From contig JAILWY010000024.1 in assembly GCA_022113835.1 (NCBI GenBank), positions 5,894,501 to 5,958,500 of the forward strand: a stretch of DNA of 64,000 nt, read 5' to 3'. How positions within the stretch are numbered: position 1 is the first letter of the stretch; every line of letters begins with the position of its first letter. The notes beneath the pieces were generated by a model, which was not told the DNA's origin, made no database searches, and saw only the letters and a program-made list of their open reading frames with translations. Positions 25,746-35,150 of the stretch are shown one piece after another. Position numbers and translations under genes: made by a program. This DNA is from Atopsyche davidsoni (Eukaryota; Arthropoda; Insecta; Trichoptera; Hydrobiosidae).

Positions 25746-27273
25746 AGAGGTGTTCAAAGTCGATGACGCTTTTAATTATTTTAACAATAAAAATATTACA
25801 AAATCCTACAATCAACACAAAAATTGATATTTTTTAAGAAACTAGTTAATAAGTCTTCGATTCTAGGGTTGCCGATGGGGGAATTTTCTACCTTGTTTAG
25901 TAATATGAACTAGCTTATAGAGTTTTATTACATTAATTGTTATGATGTATTAAGTATTAAATTTAGTACCCTGCATTTAGTAGAGCTAAGTCGCTCGAAT
26001 AATCTCCCGACACATAATACTACCACGATTTAGACATTCGCGGATTTACCGAATTTAAATTAAGCCGCACTGCATCGCGTTTTGCTGGAATGGTTGTCAT
26101 CTTATGCTCGCTGATCTGAAGCCTATACTAATAGGTGAACCTGACTTCAGACGAAAATTTGAGTGGAATTTTCTAATTCAGATTAGTGTGGATAATTTTC
26201 TAACGGCGTTGCGTTGCGAAAAAATAGTTTATCTTCAGGAAAATCGTGGGTGTCCGTGTCGACCGTACCAAAAATTTGTACTTACCGTAAATAGTGAATT
26301 AGTTGCACTGAGAGTTGGGAAAGCGAGTCCGCAATACAGAAACAATTTGACATATTTCTAACTACGCAGAAAGGGCTAATCTCCCTTGTTATTGAATTTA
26401 TAAATTCACCGGCGACTCTGTTCGTCCGACGTTCCTGAAACCCAAACCACGGTGATCACTGCCTGCATATCACAAAGATATTTCAACCGGTGACCCGCAA
26501 CTTTAAATTAAATACAAAGGATATTCCTCATCAGATCGAGAAGAATAGCTAATCTCAATTATATTGCAGCAGCACATGTTATTGTATTGACGAATTGCGA
26601 TTTTTTGACTCTCGTACGGATTTGGTTGTTTGAATTCAGAGTAGATTCTTGTTCGTTATCCTGTTAAAAGTTAGGCTCAAAGGACTCGCCTTATGTCATA
26701 AAGAGTACGCGAAATAAGCCTGTCGAAAAAAAAATAGGGAGCGTTCGGATTGGCAGTCACTATCTTGGGCGCTTTCACATGTTGACTCAATACGCAAGCA
26801 CATGAAGATACCTGTACTTGGGGAAGGATATGAGAGATAGAGTTCTCAAAGGTGGCCAAAATCGCGAAAAAATATTAACTCCAATCAAACAATTCTGAAA
26901 CACTAGTTTTAAGTTTATTCTTCTCTTAAAAATTTTCAGAAAAATTTATTACTAGAAATTTTATAACGTTCGCTTCTAATTTAATTAAGTTTATTATATT
27001 TAGATATAAGCTTAGGTAGGGAGTGGAATCACCACATTATGTTGTTTTACTTAAATTTTTTTAAAGGCTTCAATATCATGGAAGCTTCGGGCTCGAGGGC
27101 CAGTGTGAAGTCTTGCCTCTAGTACCGGAAGAAAATCACGAAATCAATTAATCGATTAGGGTTTTATGATTAAGAGATTGTGGTTTTGAGAAAAAAAAGA
27201 CTCTTTGATTTTTATATTTTTATTGATAAAGATTTTTAGGATATTATACATTATTCATTAAAATTTGATGCAA
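25746..27273. other. Spacer between duplicated blocks
   Basis: GC-richer stretch at 26000-26500 with an unrecognised 85-codon frame (26104-26361, MLADLKPILIGEPDFRRKF start). It has no counterpart that I can align in the second copy. From 27060 the 3' flank of receptor 1 aligns with 51440 onward. Confidence 0.45.
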
Positions 27274-27279
27274 TTTATT
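27274..27279 (-). terminator. Candidate poly(A) signal of receptor 1
   Basis: AATAAA on the minus strand, 111 nt below the ancestral stop at 27390. The equivalent position after receptor 2 also has AATAAA, so the signal is conserved between paralogues. Confidence 0.55.
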
Positions 27280-27389
27280 TAAAACCGGAAACACAAAGCT
27301 TAGCTTATGTTAATATTAAAACACAAAAAAAATTCAGGAAACCAAACAATTTATCAATACAACAACACACGTACACACAAATATTTTTT

Positions 27390-27587
27390 TCAATGATTCT
27401 ACCAGCTGACGACATTTGACCTGTATGAGCTCTTAGCGGTCATGAGTGGAGAATAGCCTTCAGAATCAAGATGATTTTTTCAATCACCAAGAGAAGCAAT
27501 CATTCGAACTGTTTCTAAATTAACACGCCCCTGAATACAAAAATGCAGCAGTGTTTTTCCAAAAGTCGGATGAACTTGGTTTATATC
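27390..27587 (-). pseudogene. Orphaned C-terminal ankyrin tail of NLR-like receptor 1
   Basis: Below the TGA at 27588-27590 the same frame still reads as ankyrin sequence (DINQVHPTFGKTLLHF, then NLETVRMIASLGD) and aligns with the end of paralogue 2. It contains two more nonsense changes: a TGG of the GDWKN motif has become TGA, and the codon after VVSW is TAG where paralogue 2 has Leu. It then reaches the ancestral stop at 27390-27392, homologous to the stop of paralogue 2. Several stops indicate that the tail has been free of selection for some time, rather than one sequencing error. Confidence 0.8.
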
Positions 27588-30500
27588 TCAGCCCGATTTG
27601 ACTAACCAGCTGACAACATCTGACCTGCCTGATTTCGCAGCAAGCATGAGTGGAGAATAGCCTTCAGAGTCAAGATGATTTTTCCAATCCCCAAGGGAAG
27701 CGATTCTTTGAACTGTTTTTAAATTAACACGCCCCTGGATACAAAAATGCAACAGTGTTTTTCCATTAGTCGCATGAATTTGGTTTATATCACATCCTGA
27801 TTCGACCAACCAGCTGACAACATCATAATTTCCCGAACTCGCAGCATGCATTAGTGGAGAATAGCCTTCAGAGTCAAGATGATTTTTCCAATCTCCAAGG
27901 GATGCGATTATTTGAACTGTTTTTAAATTAACATATCTATTAATACAAAAATGCAGTAGTGTTTTTCTAGAAGTCGCATGAACTTGGTTTATATCACAGC
28001 CCGATTCGACCAACCAGCTGACAACATCTAAACTGCCTGATTCCGCAGCAAGCATAAGTGGAGAATAGCCTTCAGAATCAAGATGATTTTTCCAATCTCC
28101 AAGGGAAGAGATTAATTGAACTGTTTTTAAATTAACACTCCCCTGGATACAAAAATGCAGTAGTGTTTTTCTAGAAGTCGCATGAACTTGGTTTATATCA
28201 CAGCCCGATTTGACCAACCAGCTGACAACATCTAAACTGCCTGATTCCGCAGCAAGCATGAGTGGAGAATAGCCTTCAGAATCAAGATGATTTTTCCAAT
28301 CTCCAAGGGAAGAGATTAATTGAACTGTTTTTAAATTAACACTCCCCTGAATACAAAAATGCAGTAGTGTTTTTCTAGAAGTCGCATGAACTTGGTTTAT
28401 ATCACAGCCCGATTCGACCATCCAGCTGACAACATCTGATCTGCCTGATTTCGCAGCAAGCATGAGTGGAGAATAGCCTTCAGAGTCACGATGATTTTTC
28501 CAATCTCCAAGGGAAGAAATTCTTTGAACTGTTTTTAAATTAACACGCCCCTGGATACATAAATGCAACAGTGTTTTTCCATTAGTCGCATGAATTTGGT
28601 TTATATCACATCCTGATTCGACCAACCAGCTGACAACATCATAATTTCCCGAACTCGCAGCATGCATTAGTGGAGAATAGCCTTCAGAGTCAAGATGATT
28701 TTTCCAATCTCCAAGGGATGCGATTATTTGAACTGTTTTTAAATTAACATATCTATTAATACAAAAATGCAGTAGTGTTTTTCTAGAAGTCGCATGAACT
28801 TGGTTTATATCACAGCCCGATTCGACCAACCAGCTGACAACATCTAAACTGCCTGATTCCGCAGCAAGCATAAGTGGAGAATAGCCTTCAGAATCAAGAT
28901 GATTTTTCCAATCTCCAAGGGAAGAGATTAATTGAACTGTTTTTAAATTAACACTCTCCTGGATACAAAAATGCAGTAGTGTTTTTCCATTAGTCTTATT
29001 CACTTGGTTTTTATCACAGCCTGATTTGACCAACCAGCTGACAACATCATAATTTCCCGAACTCGCAGCATGCATTAGTGGAGAATAGCCTTCAGAGTCA
29101 AGATGATTTTTCCAATCTCCAAGGGATGCGATTATTTGAACTGTTTTTAAATTAACATATCTATTAATACAAAAATGCAGTAGTGTTTTTCTAGAAGTCG
29201 CATGAACTTGGTTTATATCACAGCCCGATTTGACCAACCAGCTGACAACATCTAAACTGCCTGATTCCGCAGCAAGCATGAGTGGAGAATAGCCTTCAGA
29301 ATCAAGATGATTTTTCCAATCTCCAAGGGAAGAGATTAATTGAACTGTTTTTAAATTAACACTCCCCTGAATACAAAAATGCAGTAGTGTTTTTCTAGAA
29401 GTCGCATGAACTTGGTTTATATCACAGCCCGATTCGACCATCCAGCTGACAACATCTGATCTGCCTGATTTCGCAGCAAGCATGAGTGGAGAATAGCCTT
29501 CAGAGTCACGATGATTTTTCCAATCTCCAAGGGAAGAAATTCTTTGAACTGTTTTTAAATTAACACGCCCCTGGATACATAAATGCAAAAGTGTTTTTCC
29601 ATTAGTCGCATGAATTTGATTTATATCACAGCCAGATTTGACCAACCAGCTGACAATATCACAATTTCCTGATCTCGCAGCATTCATGAGTGGAGAATAC
29701 CCCTTAGAGTCAAGATGATTTTTCCAGTCTCCAAGGGAAGCGATTCTTTGAACTGTTTTTGAATTAACACGCCCCTGAATACAAAAATGCAGCAGTGTTT
29801 TTCCATCAGTCTCATGAACTTGGTTTATATCACAGCCCGATTCGACCAACCAGCTGACAATATCTGACCTGCCTAATTTTGCAGCAAGCATAAGTGGAGA
29901 ATAGCCTTCAGAGTCAAGATCATTTTTCCAATCTCCAAGGGAAGCGATTCTTTGAACTGTTTTAATATCAACATACTCCTGGATACAAAAATGCAGCAGT
30001 GTTTTTCCATTAGCCGCATGAACTTGGTTTATATCACAGCCCGATTCGACCAACCAGCTGACAATATCTGACCTGCCTAATTTTGCAGCAAGCATAAGTG
30101 GAGAATAGCCTTCAGAGTCAAGATCATTTTTCCAATCTCCAAGGAATGCAATTATTTGAACTGTTTTTAATTTAACACCCCTCTGAATACAAAAATGCAG
30201 CAGTGTTTTTCCAGAAGTCGCATTAACTTGGTTTATATCACATCCCGATTCTACCAACCAGCTGACAACATTAAAGCAGCCTGATTCCGCAGCAAGCATG
30301 AGTGGAGAATAGCCTTCCGAGTCCAGATGATTTTTCCAATCTCCAAGGGAAGAGATTAATTGAACTGTTTTTAAATTAACATATTTATTAATACAAAAAT
30401 GCAGCAGTGTTTTTCCATTAGTCTTATTCACTTGGTTTTTATCACAGCCTGATTTGACCAACCAGCTGACAACATCATCATTGCCTGATATCGCAGCAGT

Positions 30501-33500
30501 CATGAGTGGAGTTGTTTCGTCATGACAACTTATGTCCAAACTTCCTCCGAGCGAAGCAATTTTTTTAATAATTTCCAACGTTAAATCATATTTTATGCTA
30601 TAATGAAGAGCAGTATATCCTTCTTTGTTCGCGATATTGATATTATTTACATTTTCTAACAAAAAATCAATCACGTTATATCTCTTTTTTTGAATTGCCA
30701 GATGAAGTGGAGTTTGCTGATAATTTAAGGTCGGCATATCATTTAATTTTATGTCTTTGTAAGTTATTTTTTTTATTATTTCAATTTCATTGTTGATTTT
30801 AATGCAAATATGTAAGATATTATCACCGTTAAAATTATATATTTGTAGATTGGCATTGCAGTCAATTAAATAGTGACATCCTTTTTTCCAATTTCGGTAG
30901 GCAGCGACGTGAATGGGAAATTGTTTTATACCATTTATATCAGTGATTTCTTTGTTAATGTCGACGCCATGCTCGATTAAAAGCTTCAAAGAGTCTAGTT
31001 GTTTAGAGCGTATCGCCTCTCCCAGCAGGGACTTGTTCGAGTAATAGAAGACGTGTTCCTTCTGTTCAGCATTAGCGTGGAGGGTTAGCCATTTCAATGC
31101 ATTTATCAATATTTTGGAATTGCCCTCTCTAACCGAATTTTCCAAAATATTGTGACACAACTCATCTTCGTAATTATCATTTAAAAAATGCATGGCTTCA
31201 TTGTTACTATATTCCGAATCAAAAAACTTGCGTGTCAAGACAAAGTTGTTCTTTGTTAACACTATAGAAACGAATATATTGCGTGATTTATCATCCTCCC
31301 ATTCGCCTGTAAACAACTCACTGAAGTACACGGCTACCAAGTACTCAGCAAAAGATCGATGTATGAAGACTGGCCTATTGTCGACCACTGCATTCACCAG
31401 TCCTTCTTTTTTAATTCCCTGCATGAGTTCGCTGAAGTATTCTTGCACAGCCCTTAACTCAATTTTCGATAATAAATCTCTAATTTTATCATTTAGTAGT
31501 GCACATAAAGCCAAATGTTTATGTATGTTTTCAAAATCTTTCTTTCTTTTTTTGATTTCATTTTGAAAATAGATAGAATCTAAATCTGCTTTACATTTTA
31601 TTAATGGTGACTTAAACATTGATTCCACGAATGTTTTATACAGCCCATTAGTTGAAATTTGATTACCAGAATCTCCAAGCATAGATTGAGAACCTTTTGA
31701 GTTCAATGAACTATGAATAACTTGTACGAATATTTTCAAAAATAAAGGTAAGCCACATAAAGATTGATACATATCTGAACGTCTGATTTTCTCCATCATG
31801 GAATCGAATTTTTTTTCGAGATCTACTTCAAAAGTATTTGAATGAAACTCTTTAAATTTTTGAATATATTTAGTTTTCTCCGTGTGTGCAAACACAGCCA
31901 GCGTGTGGCTAAACACGCCCAGCGACTCCTCGGTGTATTGGCGCATGTGTGGCCTGGTGGTGAGGACCAGCCCTACCCCACACTCCTGCAGCGCACACAT
32001 CAAGTCAACCACAACCTCCGCGTAGTCTGGGCTGATTTCATCAAAACCGTCAAAGAAAACATAAACCCCGCTTACTTTTTTTATATGATAACTATCTAAT
32101 AGTTTTTTTTCTAGCAGGCTTTTCAACCGCACGGAATACAAATTAACATCCAATAGCTTCTCAACGAGGAAAATTACTGCCTTGTGAACTTCCGAACGAG
32201 AGAAGCTGGGATTTTTTGCATTTCTGAGAGATAGTTCGTTATTTAAACTTCGGGAGTTGCTGTTTAAGTCAACATAAGCCACCATGCAGTTTGTATGCTT
32301 ATTCTTTGTGTAGATCGCCTTGTTAGAAAGGAAGTGGGTCTTGCCTGCCCCGGCCTCGTTGCTGACTATGATGGTGTATGGGGTCGGGTGGGAACACAAG
32401 TCCTGCTGGCTCCGGCAGTACTCCTCGGCCTGTTGCTCTCCGGCCTGCTCGAGTCTGAATTTGTGGAGACGCTCAATTTTTCCGTGTGTTTTCATCCAAA
32501 CAAGGTCAATCAAATTGGACATCTTCATCCAATGAACGTTAGACTTAGATCTGATTTTACAAATATAATAAAAATCACTCTCCCGACTATCAGGGTCATC
32601 TAATAAGAAAATTTTTGCAGTCATCTGACAATTTAGTTTATTTTTTCGTAAATAAGAAAATACTTTTAAATCGTTATGAAGTATGTTGTCATTTATTAAC
32701 GTCATTAGATTATCGAAAGTTACTCCAGATAGAGCAATCAGATCGGGAAAATTCTCATCAAACAAAATTTTCATGTCCAGTTTCACAATTTGATATGATT
32801 TACGCTCGATGTATAATTCGGGATCGTAGTTATGGGAGTGAGTCACTTTGTCTCCGAATTGGATTTCAGTCCCGAGAATAAGTTCCGCCAAAGTATCGGA
32901 ATCGATGGCCGCATACAACCCTTTTCTGGGAAGAAGATTTTTCATAATAACCGAGCATCCTTGTAAGGTGACCGTCCTTTCCAAAAAGGAGCTCTGAGTC
33001 TCCGAGGTAAGATCTGAGAAGCCGTAATTCTTCGACGAGTGAACGTATTGGAACGGGAGCCCTTTGGGAGACGGGGAGAGTGATCCATGCCGGTTCACCA
33101 GCACCACCTGCGCCTTGGTGCGCTCCACCACGCTGTCCAGGAAGTCCCTCAAGTCCTGGCTCTGGCACCCATCACACTCCAGCAGCAGCAAGTTGTGGAC
33201 GTCACTCCTCTGCAAGCTGGCAATGATTTGGTCTCGAATGCTAGATGTCTGTAGGGAGCTGATTTTCTCGAACACGACGCTGTTATCTTCTTTGTATGTT
33301 TTTGTCGTTCTTAAAACCTGCAGCACTAATGATAATCCAATCACTGTATTTTCTACATTAAAGAAAATAACACGTGATTTATCAACCCCACTTCCATTTT
33401 CCAGTAAAGATACAAGCTCAATGCAGGCTCCATCTTTCATTATATCCAAAAATGTACATCTTTTAAGTTTATCTTTGTATGCACTTTGCGTGCTTGCGCT

Positions 33501-34655
33501 TATGGAGTAGTTGAATTTCGCATTAATTTGATTAAGTATATTTATTTGATCTTCCTCGGTAAAATTTTTTCCTAGGGTATCTTTAAACCAGTCAAAAAAT
33601 TCGATTTGCAAAAATCGATAGGCGAACTTCATGAAATAGTCATCGCATTGGATCAGGGACTTGAGTTTGTTGGTTAGAATGTCGTCCAGCTGGGTATCTG
33701 AAGGTTGGTTCACAGCAAACAATAGTTTATCTGCAAACAGGTTGAAGTCTTCGCGGTCAGTCGGGTCATGGGGCAGGCACGTGTCGTTTTCTTCAACATT
33801 TCCGAAGTTGTTTGCGACGTTCACGTTTAACCCGAGGACGCTTTCAAAGTCAGATAGTTGACACGTTGATTTTAAATTGCATGTATTGGCATGGTGTTCC
33901 ATGGATCTTCTTAGTGCGTCTCGGAAATTGCTCACTTCTGTCGATGGATCAGATTTGAAGCCGCATCTAAAACTAGCCTTTTTATTCGACACGTCGAACA
34001 CTTTTCTGACCAAAGCTGAGTGGTATCGCTTCATGACCTCGGACCTCGCGCCGAGTGTTTTCCCTCCGCATAAAGAGGCGCACAGTTCCATGCACAGCTG
34101 ATGGGCATCCGAGCTCTCCCACAGCTTGGAGAACAGCTCCTCGCGTGCATCCTCGGCCAGACGGTACACGGCACCCATCTTGTCCTTACAATCTAAATGG
34201 AAGAGCTTCGAGTATTCAATTAGATAAGAACAACCTTGTGGCTCGAATTTGGTAAAATATTCTTTGGTTTTTTCATCGATGTCTACGGTGGTGCATATCA
34301 AAAGACACTTTACGTGAGGAAATGTCTTCTTGATCATGAGCCACGACTGGTAGTACATTGGAACATAGAAGTCGCTGCCTCGACTGTCCAAAATTATGCT
34401 TTCGTAAGTGATCTTATTGATCTCGTTGCCTTTGTGCTTAGCTTGGAGGAAGATGGCTTCTTCTCTGTTTTTTTCGACATTTTTGTACGTAAAGACCACA
34501 TCGTCAAATTTCCCAGCGGATTCTACTTCAGACTGAAGTTTGAACGAGTGACAGTTGGATATCGCCTTCAGAAAAAATAGCATAGCCAGCTGCAGCTGGT
34601 ATGTTAACCCCTTTGCATTCCCTAAAAGTCCATTTGTTTTTTTTTTGTTATCCAT
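27588..34655 (-). CDS. NLR-like receptor 1: PD-(D/E)xK-like nuclease - NACHT - ankyrin repeats (C-terminally truncated)
   Basis: A 2355-aa protein encoded in one uninterrupted frame. Residues 1-110 show a DUF4297/Cap4-like layout: GLTYQ at 16-20, E43/E45, D51-D52 and Q71-A-K73, as in PD-(D/E)xK nucleases. Residues ~110-740 are a family-typical linker. The NACHT NTPase follows: Walker A SNEAGAGKT at 765-773, Walker B VFFDGFDE at 866-873, LTTRPH at 898-903, CGLP at ~967 and FIHRSFAEYLVA at ~1097. From ~1205 to the end are ankyrin repeats, mostly 68-aa double units. By family logic it is a cytosolic sensor whose ankyrins detect a ligand, whose NACHT oligomerises and whose N-terminus cuts nucleic acid; that role is inferred. 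The start at 34655 is chosen because CACCATGG follows a splice acceptor by 10 nt. It ends at a TGA replacing a conserved Cys codon, with readable repeat continuing below. Nuclease activity is untested. Confidence 0.88.
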   Translation of the reverse strand: MDNKKKTNGLLGNAKGLTYQLQLAMLFFLKAISNCHSFKLQSEVESAGKFDDVVFTYKNVEKNREEAIFLQAKHKGNEINKITYESIILDSRGSDFYVPMYYQSWLMIKKTFPHVKCLLICTTVDIDEKTKEYFTKFEPQGCSYLIEYSKLFHLDCKDKMGAVYRLAEDAREELFSKLWESSDAHQLCMELCASLCGGKTLGARSEVMKRYHSALVRKVFDVSNKKASFRCGFKSDPSTEVSNFRDALRRSMEHHANTCNLKSTCQLSDFESVLGLNVNVANNFGNVEENDTCLPHDPTDREDFNLFADKLLFAVNQPSDTQLDDILTNKLKSLIQCDDYFMKFAYRFLQIEFFDWFKDTLGKNFTEEDQINILNQINAKFNYSISASTQSAYKDKLKRCTFLDIMKDGACIELVSLLENGSGVDKSRVIFFNVENTVIGLSLVLQVLRTTKTYKEDNSVVFEKISSLQTSSIRDQIIASLQRSDVHNLLLLECDGCQSQDLRDFLDSVVERTKAQVVLVNRHGSLSPSPKGLPFQYVHSSKNYGFSDLTSETQSSFLERTVTLQGCSVIMKNLLPRKGLYAAIDSDTLAELILGTEIQFGDKVTHSHNYDPELYIERKSYQIVKLDMKILFDENFPDLIALSGVTFDNLMTLINDNILHNDLKVFSYLRKNKLNCQMTAKIFLLDDPDSRESDFYYICKIRSKSNVHWMKMSNLIDLVWMKTHGKIERLHKFRLEQAGEQQAEEYCRSQQDLCSHPTPYTIIVSNEAGAGKTHFLSNKAIYTKNKHTNCMVAYVDLNSNSRSLNNELSLRNAKNPSFSRSEVHKAVIFLVEKLLDVNLYSVRLKSLLEKKLLDSYHIKKVSGVYVFFDGFDEISPDYAEVVVDLMCALQECGVGLVLTTRPHMRQYTEESLGVFSHTLAVFAHTEKTKYIQKFKEFHSNTFEVDLEKKFDSMMEKIRRSDMYQSLCGLPLFLKIFVQVIHSSLNSKGSQSMLGDSGNQISTNGLYKTFVESMFKSPLIKCKADLDSIYFQNEIKKRKKDFENIHKHLALCALLNDKIRDLLSKIELRAVQEYFSELMQGIKKEGLVNAVVDNRPVFIHRSFAEYLVAVYFSELFTGEWEDDKSRNIFVSIVLTKNNFVLTRKFFDSEYSNNEAMHFLNDNYEDELCHNILENSVREGNSKILINALKWLTLHANAEQKEHVFYYSNKSLLGEAIRSKQLDSLKLLIEHGVDINKEITDINGIKQFPIHVAAYRNWKKGCHYLIDCNANLQIYNFNGDNILHICIKINNEIEIIKKITYKDIKLNDMPTLNYQQTPLHLAIQKKRYNVIDFLLENVNNINIANKEGYTALHYSIKYDLTLEIIKKIASLGGSLDISCHDETTPLMTAAISGNDDVVSWLVKSGCDKNQVNKTNGKTLLHFCINKYVNLKTVQLISSLGDWKNHLDSEGYSPLMLAAESGCFNVVSWLVESGCDINQVNATSGKTLLHFCIQRGVKLKTVQIIAFLGDWKNDLDSEGYSPLMLAAKLGRSDIVSWLVESGCDINQVHAANGKTLLHFCIQEYVDIKTVQRIASLGDWKNDLDSEGYSPLMLAAKLGRSDIVSWLVESGCDINQVHETDGKTLLHFCIQGRVNSKTVQRIASLGDWKNHLDSKGYSPLMNAARSGNCDIVSWLVKSGCDINQIHATNGKTLLHLCIQGRVNLKTVQRISSLGDWKNHRDSEGYSPLMLAAKSGRSDVVSWMVESGCDINQVHATSRKTLLHFCIQGSVNLKTVQLISSLGDWKNHLDSEGYSPLMLAAESGSLDVVSWLVKSGCDINQVHATSRKTLLHFCINRYVNLKTVQIIASLGDWKNHLDSEGYSPLMHAASSGNYDVVSWLVKSGCDKNQVNKTNGKTLLHFCIQESVNLKTVQLISSLGDWKNHLDSEGYSPLMLAAESGSLDVVSWLVESGCDINQVHATSRKTLLHFCINRYVNLKTVQIIASLGDWKNHLDSEGYSPLMHAASSGNYDVVSWLVESGCDINQIHATNGKTLLHLCIQGRVNLKTVQRISSLGDWKNHRDSEGYSPLMLAAKSGRSDVVSWMVESGCDINQVHATSRKTLLHFCIQGSVNLKTVQLISSLGDWKNHLDSEGYSPLMLAAESGSLDVVSWLVKSGCDINQVHATSRKTLLHFCIQGSVNLKTVQLISSLGDWKNHLDSEGYSPLMLAAESGSLDVVSWLVESGCDINQVHATSRKTLLHFCINRYVNLKTVQIIASLGDWKNHLDSEGYSPLMHAASSGNYDVVSWLVESGCDINQIHATNGKTLLHFCIQGRVNLKTVQRIASLGDWKNHLDSEGYSPLMLAAKSGRSDVVSWLVKSG
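27591..30330 (-). repeat. 204-bp coding tandem array (68-aa double ankyrin units), receptor 1
   Basis: About thirteen full 68-residue units plus a truncated one, each running from HLDSEGYSPLM through VVSWLVESGCDINQ and KTLLHFCIQ to SLGDWKN. Unit types recur in order. Units near 27768-28145 and 28584-28960 are almost identical at DNA level, 816 bp (4 x 204) apart. Another match is offset by 1020 bp (5 x 204; for example 28201 against 29221). This is the signature of recent unequal exchange or gene conversion. Confidence 0.9.
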
Positions 34656-34930
34656 GGTGATATGTCTGCAAGTGTAAAAGAATTGAGCCATGAAACCGAT
34701 TATAGCAAAACCATAATCAACAATGATCAGTTGGGAAAAATAATATATAAATTCAGACATACACACACATACACACTCAGATCTATTGTTGAAATTTTTG
34801 TCACATTCATGGGTGTTCATGGTGAGATGTGTGCAAGTAAAATAGAAACGAGACTTGAGACCTATTATGGCAAAAGCAAAATCAGTAATTATCAGTTGGG
34901 AAAATAAATTTATAAATAAAGTCACACTTT
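34653..34930 (-). repeat. Tandemly duplicated 5' leader of receptor 1 (~165-bp unit)
   Basis: The segment around the start codon and acceptor is repeated 165 bp upstream: CATGGTGATATG at 34653 and CATGGTGAGATG at 34818 on the plus strand. In the distal copy the acceptor has decayed from TTGCAG to TTGCAC. The same two-copy structure exists upstream of receptor 2, so it predates the gene duplication. Confidence 0.8.
34665..34680 (-). promoter_or_regulatory. Predicted 3' splice acceptor before the receptor 1 start codon
   Basis: On the minus strand a short pyrimidine-rich run ends in TTGCAG at 34666, followed by ACATATCACC and the ATG at 34655. The open frame runs on upstream only because the intron or leader lacks stops. 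The extra ~97 residues there (start 34946) include a degenerate tandem copy and low-complexity codons, and are unlikely to be protein. The matching donor was not located. Confidence 0.6.
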
Positions 34931-35126
34931 GATTTGCGATCATCAAATCACAGAAATAAATTTTGTTTTACGTCGAATATACCTAAGATTGAGGGGCTCT
35001 CTCTTCGGTCGATTTACCGAATAATATCTAAAACATGACTAGTACAATAATCGTTTTTTTAAATATTCTGCCAAAGTTTTCCAGATGGTGTTAATCAAAC
35101 AATTGATATTTTTAAGAACAATGTGT

Positions 35127-35150
35127 GACGCTTCGAGAATTCGAAGCGTC
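35127..35150. promoter_or_regulatory. 24-bp palindrome upstream of receptor 1
   Basis: GACGCTTCGA and TCGAAGCGTC form perfect 10-bp arms around GAAT, about 470 bp upstream of the start codon. The core contains TTCnnGAA units resembling part of a heat-shock element. The paralogue keeps it at 58743-58766 with one arm mismatch. Whether it is a promoter element is unknown. Confidence 0.4.

Noticed and set aside
27591..30330. Regularly spaced repeats that might suggest a CRISPR-like array
   Set aside because: The 204-bp period is translated continuously as ankyrin units, with no spacers.
31192..34580. Plus-strand open frames opposite receptor 1 (up to 148 aa)
   Set aside because: Antisense shadows of a long coding frame; the same shadows occur opposite receptor 2 at 54557-57685.
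34656..34946. 97-residue N-terminal extension of receptor 1 with two hydrophobic segments (looks like a membrane anchor)
   Set aside because: The two segments are the tandem leader duplication. A splice acceptor sits just before ATG 34655, and the extension lacks any counterpart in family architecture that I recognise.
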